From the NCBI RefSeq assembly GCF_030272615.1, contig NC_081414.1, forward strand, positions 813,045,069-813,109,068: a stretch of 64,000 nt of DNA, given 5' to 3'. This document shows positions 37,183 to 47,784 of the stretch, one piece after another. The stretch comes from Cryptomeria japonica (Eukaryota; Streptophyta; Pinopsida; Cupressales; Cupressaceae). Under the pieces are notes generated by a model. The model worked only from the letters and a program-made list of their open reading frames with translations, was not told the origin of the DNA and ran no database searches. The first letter of the stretch is position 1. Every line of letters begins with the position of its first letter. Made by a program: the position numbers and the translations under genes.

Positions 37183-40010
37183 GGCATCAAGGACATCAAT
37201 ATGAGATTCATAAGTATGGTTTTAGGTTACAAGACTACACATGCAAATAGACTTAATTCAGTTTCTAGTCTTTGCATTAATAGTTCTTATGAAATGGTGA
37301 ACAATAATGCAAAAATAGATGTGTGTGAATGGCTGAAGGATGAACTCATAGATAATTTGAAAAAGATTAAAGGTGATAAGAAAGGAACATTTCGTTTTGG
37401 TAATCTCTTAGTATGCTTAATGTTGTATTTCACAAAGGAGATCCCCGACATAGGACAGAAAAACTTTGGATATGACATACCGGTAGGAAAACAATTACAG
37501 GAAGCTTTCACCGGCATGGGTACTTCTAAAGATAGCAATATAACTGAATATTTCAAAGCTTTTCAAGCCAAAATGAAAACTAGAGAAAGACTACCGCAGA
37601 GTGTAGTGGATAAATATGATAAAGAAATCTGTTTTGTAATCAAGAGGGATGAAACATGGATGGAAGTTGTACTACCTAGGACTATATGGGTTATGAGGTA
37701 TATCTCAACATAATTGAGACTTATGCAAAAGCCTTGTTAGATGCACCTAGAGAGCCAACAGAAGAAGTTTTTGGTAGTGCTGAAAAAATTGAAAGCATTG
37801 TGAAAAAAATGAAGAAAAAGAAGAAAAGAGAGAAATATATAAGAGATGCATCAAAGCAGGTATAGGAAATCAAAGAAAATGTTATGAACATTACTGGTAT
37901 ATCAGCTAGTGAGCTAGAAGGACTGCAACTGGAGGCACACATTTCATTGGTTGGCACATCTTCTTATAGTGAGATACTAGTTGAACTCAAAAGAGTTGAA
38001 AGGAAGAGAAAACCTTCATTGGTAGCCTCTCCTCCACCCAAAAGAACAAGGACCTTAAGGAAGAAACAAAAGGTAGTAAGGCAACCGGCTAAGAAACTAA
38101 CTCCCAAGAAGAAATTAAAACCAGTCATACCCTCATTGGATAATCTGTTAAATGAAATAATTGATTATGGTAATTTGGCTAATGTGAGAAAATTTTATAA
38201 CACATTCAAAGATTCAAAAAAGGAAAGCATTGAAAACAGTATAATTTTACATCTGGATATATACAAGAAAGTTTTAATTGAAGTTGTGGATGACTTGCCC
38301 AATGAACTATATAGAAGATTAGATGCAAAGAGGATTGTAGTGATGGAATTAGACAAGAAACTAAAAGTTGAAAACATCTAGCTGTACATCTAGTTAACTC
38401 AAAAGAGGAGATTGATGACCTAATTTGTGAGGCTAACAGATCCATTTTTGCTAGTGGTCACTGACAAGTAAGTTTAATGGCAAGTAGAGTAAATGAGATT
38501 GTAGAGGAGACTACTGATAAATGGGATCTTTTTTGTGGAAAAAGAAAAAAAAAAAAAGAGGAACTGAACTGACCAAAGAAAGCATTCAAAGTTTATCAGA
38601 AGGATAAAGACAAAGGGAAAGGTAAAGTTGGTGGAATACCAAACATCAAGATAACTAATAACTTGCCACCACCTCCGGATACTACACCGATACATACGGA
38701 TGTTCCACCAGTTACTGAAAGTGAAGGTATCACACATGACAACACTAATCCTGAATCTAAAATACTATTCACCATGAATGTAGACACTCAAGAAGTAAAT
38801 ATTGTTGTGGATAAGGATGGTACAGAGGCTAAGGATAATAATGTTGATAGTGGCAACATTGCTGATAAACCAATAAAGACTGTTGAGGTTGAGATCCCAA
38901 TAGAGCATTCATCACAAACTGAGCAAACATTGGATACTGGAATGAATACTAATGGTATAGATGCTAGCATAGAGAAACCTACTGAGATAGAGATACCGAC
39001 AGTTGAGCACACAAAGAAACCAATAGAGGCAGAGGTACATATTGAGGTAGTGAAACCGGTAATCATCGAGATACCTAAACAACCAGATAAACCTTTACTA
39101 GTTGAAATGCAAACTCAAACTGATCCACTAGAGGATAACACAGGAAAAATGGTTACAAATGTTGGAAGCACAGAGGTAATCAAGGTAGTTGGTTAGACAT
39201 CCGGTACTTCATCAAGTGAATTCAGGCCTACTAATGTGACAGAGGTACTCCTAGACTATATCAAGAAGATAACTGATTGTAATGCATTGGCTTACAAGGA
39301 AATTGATGATACAATACCAATTCTTAAATTGATTGCACTGAAATGTAATATAGATCATGTAAAGGATTCTTTAGGTAAATTGGACACATTGTCCAAATTC
39401 ATTACTGACAATATAATAACAATTGATAAGGTGAATGAGGACACCTTCAAAGAGGAAGTTGAAAAGGAAAAGGATAAATTCTTTGTGGATACAATAAAGA
39501 AGTGCACAAAACACATAAATACACTATTACTAGCACTAAATACTACAATTTTGGAATAGAAAGAGTTGTACAGAGAAACATGCAAACCACATCTTTTGAC
39601 AAAGGATGTAGAAAAGGAAATAAGAAGAGTAGAGAAACAAATAGATGACATAGCTGATAACATAATTGGTTCATCCGAACCTATATCACTTATTGAGTAG
39701 GAAATAGAAGTTTTTGAGGAGAAATTGGAGAAATTTGAGAAAGAGAAGGCAAGGATTAAGGCAATGCCAGAGAACTTAAGTATAAACTTGGTCCTAAGTT
39801 GGACAACTTTATCTCTCTGAGAAATGAGATCTCTAAAGCATTACTTTGAGGAGAAAGATCACCAGAAGAGCGCATGCATCATCTCACCGACACAATCCAA
39901 CAGGCTAAGGCAACCTTAAATGACAACAATAGATTCATGCAGAGTTTAAATTTGGTTTTAGTAGACATATTCCAGATTGTAACCAACCCCGGTTACAAAC
40001 TTTGAGGTGA
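37183..40010 (+). pseudogene. F2 extra ORF, right copy and C-terminal part
   Basis: Begins with the 463-bp duplicate of 26778-27240 and then continues to the end of the extra ORF. In order it shows: the end of the globular domain; a KKMKKKKKREKYI basic patch (frameshift near 37700); KPSLVASPPPKRTRTLRKK and KKLTPKKKLKPVIPSLDN, nuclear-localisation-like basic stretches; helical DDLPNELYRRLDAKRIVVM (stop 38379); a Pro/Thr-rich acidic region from about 38590 (IEIPTVEHTKKPIEAEVHIE) with quasi-repeats; and a C-terminal coiled coil (EEVEKEKDKFFVDTIKKC). There are several TAG stops and at least two frameshifts. The function is unknown. The same architecture appears in F3. Confidence 0.7.
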
Positions 40011-40213
40011 AATTTTTGCACTCGTTTGACAATTTTTGACAACCTTTGTCATTGATCTTAAAGGGGAAGTAGTGGACCGGGAAAAATGATTAATCAAAGG
40101 AGATCATCTGCTCAGGGGGAGCACATCTTTTTGGTAACTTTTTGAACTTTGGTTTTTGGAATAGTTTTTGGATTTTTCTCTTGAGTGTTGCCATCAATGC
40201 CAAAGGGGGAGAT
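40011..40213 (+). promoter_or_regulatory. F2 3' untranslated region with polypurine tracts
   Basis: Purine tracts lie near 40062, 40111 and 40201-40213 (CAAAGGGGGAGAT next to the LTR). The preceding GTTGCCATCAATGCC phrase is shared with F1 and F3. Confidence 0.8.
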
Positions 40214-41024
40214 TGTTGGCATTCTACACTCTTATGAGAATAGTGGTGTTGTCATTGATGGAAACCATCTGGAAACCTTCTGGCACTCATCTAGTAAAGC
40301 CACCGATAGGCACCAACACTGGCATAGACATCTACATACACCGGCAGACACTTCATCGGCAGCGGCAACAATGCATACCAACACCCTAGCCAACAGGGAA
40401 TAAACTTTTGTTTATTGTATTTAAATTGTAATTATATTTTGTAAAGCTGACATGGCATATTGTAAAAGACTCATATATATGTATGAGAACTTATAGGTCA
40501 TTTTGAGTAGAAAAGATATATGCATGGAGAAAATATATGGATGATATTTTGTGTAAGGAGATATAGTTGACAGGGAAGGTTTTGGTTATAGAATGAGCTT
40601 AAACCGGTACTGAACTTAGCATAGTTGATGCTGATTTGAAGAAGTACATTGTATTGGATTTCATAATCCACTTTTGTAGTTAGTGTGACTCTTATTGAGT
40701 AGTGAGCTCTAGGTAGTTGGCCTTCCTGCATGTGCAGGCCCCTCATTGTAAGTAATATTTATTCATTGGCCAGTGAGTGAATATTGTGGGTCACAAATCC
40801 CACCAAGGTTTTTCCCACACCGGGTTTCCTCGTTAAACATCTTGTGTTATGGTGTATTTTCTATGTTGTCTTTATTGTTCCTATTTACTAAATTAATTCT
40901 TATTTACCAGTACACTATTTTGGAATGAAAAGTTATCAATAAGGTTAAATATTCAATAAACCGGTTAGATATTGATTCACCCCCCCCCCTCTCAGTATCT
41001 TTGGGACTGTCATTAATCCTAACA
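40214..41024 (+). repeat. 3' LTR of F2
   Basis: 811 bp, TGTTGG to CCTAACA, followed by target duplication ATCTA. It carries a longer C run (about 40978-40989) than its partner. Confidence 0.92.
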
Positions 41025-41029
41025 ATCTA

Positions 41030-43755
41030 ATAGCTTCTACAATTCAATCTTGACTAGTAAGGCTATTTGAGGATGCTTTTTTCTCAACTTTTACTTGTAT
41101 GGCTTTACTCCTGGTAAGAGAGGTAAGTGATGCAGTACCAACTCGGGGTCCAATCTTGGAATATCCATGTAAGACCATGCAAAGTTGATGGGTCTTTTCT
41201 TCAAGAAGGTGATGAAGTTTTCTTTCTCCATGGGGTTTAGAGATTTTACTAGATGGATATTTTTTTATATTTTCTGAATCTCCAATGTTGACTTCTTATG
41301 TTTCCTCCATAAGAATTGTTGATTGTTCTCTATCAATCGGGAGATAATCATGTCTTGCTCTAGTCATTATTTTTGTTTCCTTTAAATCATCTTGAATCGA
41401 GGATGATCTAGCCTCGCTAAAGTATGTTGCTCTGTCCAATACAATTGCAAATCCTGCCTTATGATCCCCATAGGGAAACCCTTCTCTAACACCAAGGAAT
41501 TCTACAATATCTTTGTCATTCTCAAACAAGACTAGATTTGGTGAGTCCTCTTGCCCCCAATCAATTAGATGTGAATGTAAAAGGGGTAAATCTTTACTTT
41601 TGTCTGATGGAGAATTGTCTAAGACCACAAAAACCTGGTTGTTCTAAACCTCTTTGTTTTGGGGGTTGATGGAGGTGGTTGCTACCATTGCTTCCCCTTC
41701 ACTAATTGTATTGATGGTATAATCATATGTAACCTTGGTGTAGTTGGTTGTATTGTCATGTCTTTTTGATGTAGATGCTTCTCCTTTATTATACTTCACA
41801 AAAGGATCTTTATATATGATATATCCCCGATTTGATGATCCTTTATCTATATCTATTGTTACAATGCCTTGATCTATCAGGTCCTGGATGAGATTCTTGA
41901 GCTTGTAATAACTAGATGTTTTGTGCCCCTTAGAGCGATGATAATCACATAAATTATTTCCATTCCACCAGGCTGGTTTGAATGGGCCTAGTTCATATGT
42001 TCTTGCTTCTGGAAAGGTTATCATGTTTGTTTGTATCAGCTTCTTTAGAGCAGCATCAATAGGTTCCCCCAAAGGTGTGAAATTTCTCTTTGGTGCCATA
42101 TTTCTCAGAGGTTTAATTACTTTGGATTGGACTTCATTGGTAGTGGTTGTAGTTGTATTATTTGCTTATGACTGATTCATATTTTGGTTTGGTCCTTGTA
42201 ACAATAGTGTGGGTTGAGCTCTATTGACCACTCTTGTATCAACCACACCATCATTTGTAACATTCTTGTTCCTTGACCAAAATTTGGGTTTATCTGCACT
42301 TGGATTGTTGGGTGCTCCTGCATCTTTGCTATTTTTTATGATACCTTGATCCAACAATCCCTTCTTACATTTGAGAGACTTTTCTGTGATATCCTTGAAT
42401 GTATCAAAATATTGCATTTATACACGATATTTGACTAGTGGAAGGAGATTCTCACTAAATATGTCCACTTGTTTTGCCTCTAGTATATTGCTTGGATACC
42501 TTCTATACAATTCCCTCCATCTTTGCAAGAATGTAGCAAAAGTCTTTGTTTCTTTCTACTTTGTGGTGCACAAATCTATCAGGCTCACTCGATTTTCTAT
42601 ATTATGAGAAATGTTTGAGATAAACAACTTTGCTCTCTCTCTCCATGAAGTATTTTTAGGAGTTAGATGTGAGAACCATTCTAATTCGAGCCCTCCAAGA
42701 CTCTTAGGAAATAGTCTTAGTAGATATGTGTCTTCATGTGTCACCTCTATGCAAGATGTGAAAAATTCTCTTATATGATCCCTTGGATCACCCTTTCCTT
42801 TGTATTTATCAAACTTAGGTGTCTCGAAGTGTGGATGAAAGGGTTGCATATATAGAGATATATCATAGGGATAAGGTCTGAGATCTTCCATTGTGTAGCT
42901 TTTCTTGTCCTTTCTTGCTTACATGCTCATTATTTGTTTTTGTAAGTTTTGGACTTATTGAGCCAAAAAAATTGTTTGTGTCAAGAGTTTAATTGATGCA
43001 TATACGTTTCTAACATATGGTGAAGAGGTAGTGTATACTGACATTCTTGAATGTGCTTGACTTTGAACTGTATGGAAACCACTACTAGGTGTTGTGAAGT
43101 AGGTAAACTGAGGTGTTGTGTTAGCCTTAGTAGATCCAAAGGGATTGGTATGTCCATGTTATATCCCTTGGCTACTAGTTGCAAATCTTGTTGATACTGA
43201 TGTAGTTGCTTGTGGAGTACCACTGGCTTGTGAGTTGAATATGGGCATTGATTGGAACCTTGTCGAAGTAACCTCTAAAATTGGTGTAGAACTCATAGCT
43301 GCTTGTGTTGTGTTTAACCAAGTTGGAGCCGTTTGTGTTCTTGGAGAAACACTTCATGTAGAAGTTGTTGCTGTAGATGTATTGGACATCTGTGTAGTAT
43401 TTAGGCTCAATGTTACTCCTATTGGCATTATCATAGTGATGTCAAAATCAGGAGGTAGCTTTGTTCCATTTTGAATTAAGAGAGATAGATGTGTGTCTCT
43501 ATTGTAGTTGATAAGGGCATTGATTGACATTAAGACTTAAGGGTCTTGTTGAGCTTTCTCTATCTCCTCTTGTGTTAAACATGTTTTTAGTTCCTCTATT
43601 ATTGGTAATCTATTGGGATTTGTCAATATAAAATCCCTATTTCTTGATTGGGAACTTGAGCTTCCATGTGTATTCATGTTCCAAGTTGGGTTATAGTATG
43701 GGTCATTGTTTGGATCCATCTGATTTTTTGCCTTCTTGGATCTTGTTACTATCAT
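41030..43755 (-). pseudogene. Gypsy-A gag and protease region
   Basis: Minus strand from Met 43755 (MIVTRSKKAKNQMDPNN). A Pro/Ser/Thr-rich N-terminal part is followed by the gag core near 42890-42420 (HFETPKFDKYKGKGDPRDHI, LRLFPKSLGGLELEWF, FATFLQRWRELYRRYPSN). A degenerate zinc-like motif CDYHRSKGHKTSSYY (CX2HX4HX4Y) starts near 41949. Protease-linker sequence follows (41628-41296, LVLFENDKDIVEFLG). Single in-frame stops at many points show decay. The reading is cut at 41029 by F2 and resumes in RT at 23951. Tat-lineage gag proteins typically carry this kind of CX2HX4HX4C motif. Confidence 0.85.
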
Positions 43756-46329
43756 GTGACCTTGACACTCTATGACTTATCATGATCTTCTAAATGTAAA
43801 GGTAGATTTATGTGGATGCAAGACTTATGACTTAACTATGTATGCAATCTACAAATGATGACACCCTACTAAGATTGCTGGCGAGGAACATTTGCCCTAA
43901 GTTTTTCGACAAATTGTCAAAATTCTTCTTATTCTCTTTGTTCCTTGATTTCTTTTGCTAGCTTTGTATCAAGGTGGATAGATTTCTGGATTTCATTATC
44001 TATGACAGCTTCTACTTCTTCGTATTGTGGAAGATCAATTCTTACTTCCCAAGCAAGGTTGTCCAAACCATCAATTATCTCTAATTCATCATTGTCTGGT
44101 CCAAGATTGGGTTGTTTGAATGGAAAATAAGAGTCTCCTTTTAGACCCATGAAAAGGATATGTTATTAAGACTCCTATAATGAAAAGGACTATGATGAAT
44201 GAAGACTATGCAAACTGACTTCGGTACTAAGATGTGTAATGCAAGGACTCTATCCTAAGAGGAGTGTGAATGATGGATTTTGACTCTCCTAATTTGTGAA
44301 GATTTATGCAAGATGTGGACAAAAAACATAAACTATGCATTCCCTATATGTGTTAGGACCTATGATCACATGAAGTGCCACTTTCTTCCATAATGTTGGA
44401 AAAATTTGTTAAACTTGTTGGATGTAAACACTTGATTGTTCTTTATAATTTTTTACTATTGATTGTTGCATTGAGAAACTTTTGGTTGATGTTGGTATGG
44501 AAAAATTGGTTGGTGTTTGCACTTTGAAATGTTTGATCATGTAGCAAAGACACAGTAGACACATCAAGAATAATAACATAGAAAGAATACTTGTTTAAGG
44601 AACTTTTTCAAATCCCCATGAATGTTGGAGTCTTTTTTAAAACCCCGTTTTGTTTTCATTGTAATTGGTCAATTGATTGCACAACAAGAAGACTCTCCTA
44701 AGGTCAAAAGGTCATAAATATTACCACAACCCACATCATGATACTCCATCAGCTCAAACAACCTTGTCACACCCTAAGGTGCACTCATTTTTTTGCCTTT
44801 GTCCGGAAATTAAACCAAAGAGGATCGCTCCTCAATTGTCTCGTTATATTGGGAGATGTATGGTGAGTGTCTTGGGGGAGGATTCTTCCCTACCCTTGCA
44901 CTGTGATAACAAAGTGTCTGGTTACTAACTCATTTGGGCTTCTAAGTTCTAAGGTGTTTAATGAAGCTTTCATTCGGGTGGGCATAGATCCGGTAAATTT
45001 AATCGTCGCTATGCCATTCCAGCACTCGTTGCTTACAATTTTCATTGCAAACACATTTATTTATAATGGTTTGGAATACTTAGTGTTAGTTGTTGCCACT
45101 TTAGGTTGTTCCCCTCTCACTGGCCTTATGGGCTTCTCAAGAGGGTAGGCTTGCTAAAGGATTTAGCCTAATGTTGAAATTGACAGAAAACATAAAAGAG
45201 GTGGGTCTGGCTTTTTGATCACCCAAAAGAGGGGAGATCATATACCTATCACCTCATAAACAAAGAAAACAAGATTCTTTTTAACCCCAAATTGCAAAGT
45301 TTTCTAGTCTAAATGGAGATGTTGCTTCATAAAAATATGGTGTTCATTTTACCCTTCATAGCAATTATGAAGCAAAAAGAAGATGGTTTGTGGTTTATTT
45401 TAATTACACCAAACTGAAGTGTTTCTAAGATACCCTTGTAGAAAATGTTAATTGATACATGGTGGGCTATCCAGCCTATTTTATTTTTTTTCTTTTTTAG
45501 ATTCAACTTTTGACCTTTTTGTTTGCAGAAACAGAGGTAATTAATGACAGAGAACAGAGAAAAGACTGAACAAAAACATTCTACCCTACTCATGCAACTG
45601 TGAACTACTTACTAAGAAATTGTGAACTATTTTAATAGCAAATGTGAACTACCTACTGAGTAGTTGCAAATTTCTATAACAGCAATTGCGAATTACTAAC
45701 AGATCAATTGTGCACTAGTTAAACTGGAAAAAATTTAGAAAATTAAATAGAATGAAAAGACAAAAGAGAGAATTTATTCTGCGATGATATCACTCTAGAT
45801 TACGTGAGCCATCACTTCAATGTCATCATAGAAATCAAATTTGGCAAGGAATCGATGAATGTTTCTATGGTATTGAGCGATTGCCTCTTCTTCAAGTTCA
45901 CAAAGTTTTCTTTCTGCCTCTAGAAGCCTTTGGTATGCTCTTTGTTGTCTTCTATGTTTTCTTGTCCTCCTGGCACCTAAAATTTTAAAAGTTACCTTAC
46001 TTCCCATGGGGTTAGAGACATTTTATGCAAAAAAGAATTTTTTTCTAGAATTACAAAATATTGATGAGTTAATCTCGCGAATTATTATAAATCTAAAATG
46101 ACACAAAAAATTAGAAATATGGGTTAATCCTGCAATTGTGCATCAGTTAGAGCAATTGTGCATCAGGATGTGGTCAATTGCGAATCAAAATGTGGTCAAT
46201 TGTGCATCAATATTGTCAATTGCGGATTTTTGTATTGTCAATTGTGCATCAAATTTCTTATATGGCCTTGCAAACTAGAAAAACAAAAAATCAGATCAGA
46301 AAGAATGTTTTCACGTCAAGTTCACCAAA
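43756..46329 (-). promoter_or_regulatory. Gypsy-A leader: primer site, repeats, possible small ORFs
   Basis: A 2.6-kb leader. A primer-site-like TGGTGAACTTGACGTGA (46311-46327) lies two bases from the LTR and shares TGGTGAAC with the LARD. Six units of CAATTGTGCATCA or variants occur at 46132, 46153, 46175, 46198, 46217 and 46239. 44870-45150 matches the LARD leader. A minus-strand reading of 73 codons at 43929-44150 could be a remnant upstream of gag. Confidence 0.65.
45795..46007 (-). CDS. Small leader ORF of Gypsy-A, 70 codons
   Basis: Minus strand, MGSKVTFKILGARRTRKHRR to stop 45795. The first third is very basic (RRTRKHRRQQR), followed by an acidic helix (LLEAERKLCELEEEAIAQY). It is the first ATG-led frame after the primer site and repeats. 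No stop interrupts it in an otherwise decayed element. Some Tat/Ogre elements carry an ORF before gag; whether this is related is unknown. It could also be chance. Confidence 0.4.
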   Translation of the reverse strand: MGSKVTFKILGARRTRKHRRQQRAYQRLLEAERKLCELEEEAIAQYHRNIHRFLAKFDFYDDIEVMAHVI

Positions 46330-46557
46330 TGTACTCAAGGTTAAAATCATCATAATTAATCAGATTATAAGAGAAAATCACAAACTCTAATCTAATTTAG
46401 AATTAATCCTAAATAACAATCAAATAATCCAAAACCAATTGAATAATAATCAAATGAGTCTAATTAAGACTCCCTCAATTGATTTGATAAAGCTTCCATT
46501 GCTCTGTTAGTGTTGGAAATAAGCCACACCCGGATTGACGATGGACTGGTCCAAGAG

Positions 46558-46629
46558 GGGCCAGTAGCTCAGTGGTAGAGCACTCCAGCAGTGTATGGAA
46601 GGTCCTAGGTTTGAGTCCTAGCTGGTCCA
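46558..46629 (+). other. tRNA-like cloverleaf in the left TRIM LTR
   Basis: 72 nt fold on paper as a tRNA. Acceptor GGGCCAG pairs CTGGTCC with one G-U; the D stem GCTC/GAGC is perfect; the T stem CTAGG/CCTAG is perfect around a 7-nt TTTGAGT loop; discriminator A. Box A reads TAGCTCAGTGGTAGAGC and box B reads GGTTTGAGTCC. The anticodon arm is imperfect (8-nt loop, one mismatch), so it is probably not a working tRNA but may keep a Pol III promoter. Confidence 0.85.
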
Positions 46630-46757
46630 TGTCTCAACATGGTATCAGAGCCAGGTCTAGGCTAAGAGCCCCAAGCACACAAGAGGTGTGGCTTAAGGGG
46701 GGGGTGTTGGTGTTGGAAATAAGCCACACTTGAACCGATGATGGACTGGTCCAAGAG

Positions 46758-46829
46758 GGGCCAGTAGCTCAATGGTAGAGCACTCCAGCAGTGTATGGAA
46801 GGTCCTGGGTTTGAGTCCTAGCTGGTCCA
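46758..46829 (+). other. tRNA-like cloverleaf in the right TRIM LTR
   Basis: The same module as the left LTR, with AGCTCAATGG instead of AGCTCAGTGG in box A. The T stem reads CTGGG against CCTAG, one G-U. Box B is unchanged. Confidence 0.85.
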
Positions 46830-47784
46830 TGTCTCAACATGCTCTTCTCCTTAGTTGTTGTTGAATTGGCTCTCAGGTATTGCATTGATTTCCTACATAG
46901 ATTAGACAACTATTTCAAAGATTGTGATTCTACACTGATTTGTGAAAATGATGTTGTTTATATAGATTTTCAACATGGAAGGGGTGAGGATTTGAACTCA
47001 AGTCTTTATTGATAGTCAACTGATTTAGATTGATCAGTGAACTAGTCATGATTGATTTGTTAACTTAATATATTGGTCTATTAATAGGATTGATTGGAGA
47101 GTGAACTCAATTGATTAACCCGTAGACTAAATAGCCTAGCTAGTTGACTAAATTGATTGATTAGTCAGAAAAAGTTGATTTGGTGTGAAAAGGAGTGATT
47201 GAAAAGTTAACTGGGTTAACTTATTAGTCAACTAATTTGATCAATTAGTTATGATTTCCACATGTGTTGTAGGATTTTGAAATTGAATTTGATTTTCATT
47301 TTCAATTTGGATTTGAATTTGGACTTTCAAATGCTGAAATGCACATGAAATTAACTGAAATTCAAATTTGGTGAAATGTGAATTTGATGATTTAGAATTA
47401 GATGAAATTAATTGAAATTTGAATTTGGGGAAATATTAATTTAAGAGAAATCTAATTTGGGGAATTGGAGGAATAAATTAATTAATTTAAATAAATTAAA
47501 TCAAATTATTTAAACATTAGAAATAGGATTAATTAAATAATAAAGATTATTTAATTAAGGGACTTAATCGTAATTAATTAAATAATAGATATTTAATTAA
47601 TATTTGAGAAAGGGGTTAGTGATGAATTGATTAAAGAATAGAAATTGAAAAATTAATAAGATGAAGAATGATGATTGAGTTGGTTTAGAAAAATAATTAA
47701 GTTAATTAAATAATTAAAGAATTACTTAATTAATTAGGAAGAATAAATAGTACATGATGAAAAAAACATTTTTTAGTGTCTACA

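Larger units (their letters stand above)
23952..41024 (+). mobile_element. Copia-like element F2, pol-less, TSD ATCTA, carrying a nested LARD
   Basis: A complete element: 5' LTR 23952-24758, iMet primer site, short gag, extra ORF, purine tract, 3' LTR 40214-41024. ATCTA flanks it at 23947-23951 and 41025-41029, inside Gypsy-A RT. No protease, integrase, RT or RNase H is present between gag and the extra ORF, so it is non-autonomous. Without the LARD it is about 7.1 kb. LTR divergence is about 8% by hand count. Confidence 0.93.
46505..46839 (+). mobile_element. TRIM with tRNA-like Pol III module in its LTRs, TSD TGCTC
   Basis: A complete 335-bp miniature LTR element. Two 135-bp LTRs (46505-46639 and 46705-46839) start TGTTAGTGTTGG/TGTTGGTGTTGG and end CTCAACA. 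TGGTATCAGAGCC (46640-46652) follows the left LTR with no gap: the iMet primer site. CTTAAGGGGGGGG (46692-46704) precedes the right LTR: the purine tract. The interior is 65 bp and non-coding. TGCTC flanks it at 46500-46504 and 46840-46844. The LTRs differ at only about six positions, so it is younger than its Gypsy-A host. Confidence 0.95.
46330..47784 (-). repeat. 5' LTR of Gypsy-A, containing a TRIM
   Basis: 1455 bp including a 335-bp TRIM and its target duplication, so about 1115 bp originally. + orientation ends are TGTACTC and AGTGTCTACA. The right end resembles the LARD LTR end (TTTTTAG, then TCTACA). The centre-right is AT-rich with many AATTAATT phrases. Flank 47785-47789 is CCTAC; the partner LTR is not in the window. 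Confidence 0.75.

Noticed and set aside
43118-43474. 118-codon + strand ORF
   Set aside because: It is antisense to the Ser/Thr-rich N-terminal part of Gypsy-A gag.
46558-46629. Possible genuine tRNA gene
   Set aside because: It occurs identically in both LTRs of a TRIM, has an 8-nt anticodon loop with a mismatched stem, and no T-run terminator follows. It is better read as a tRNA-derived LTR module.
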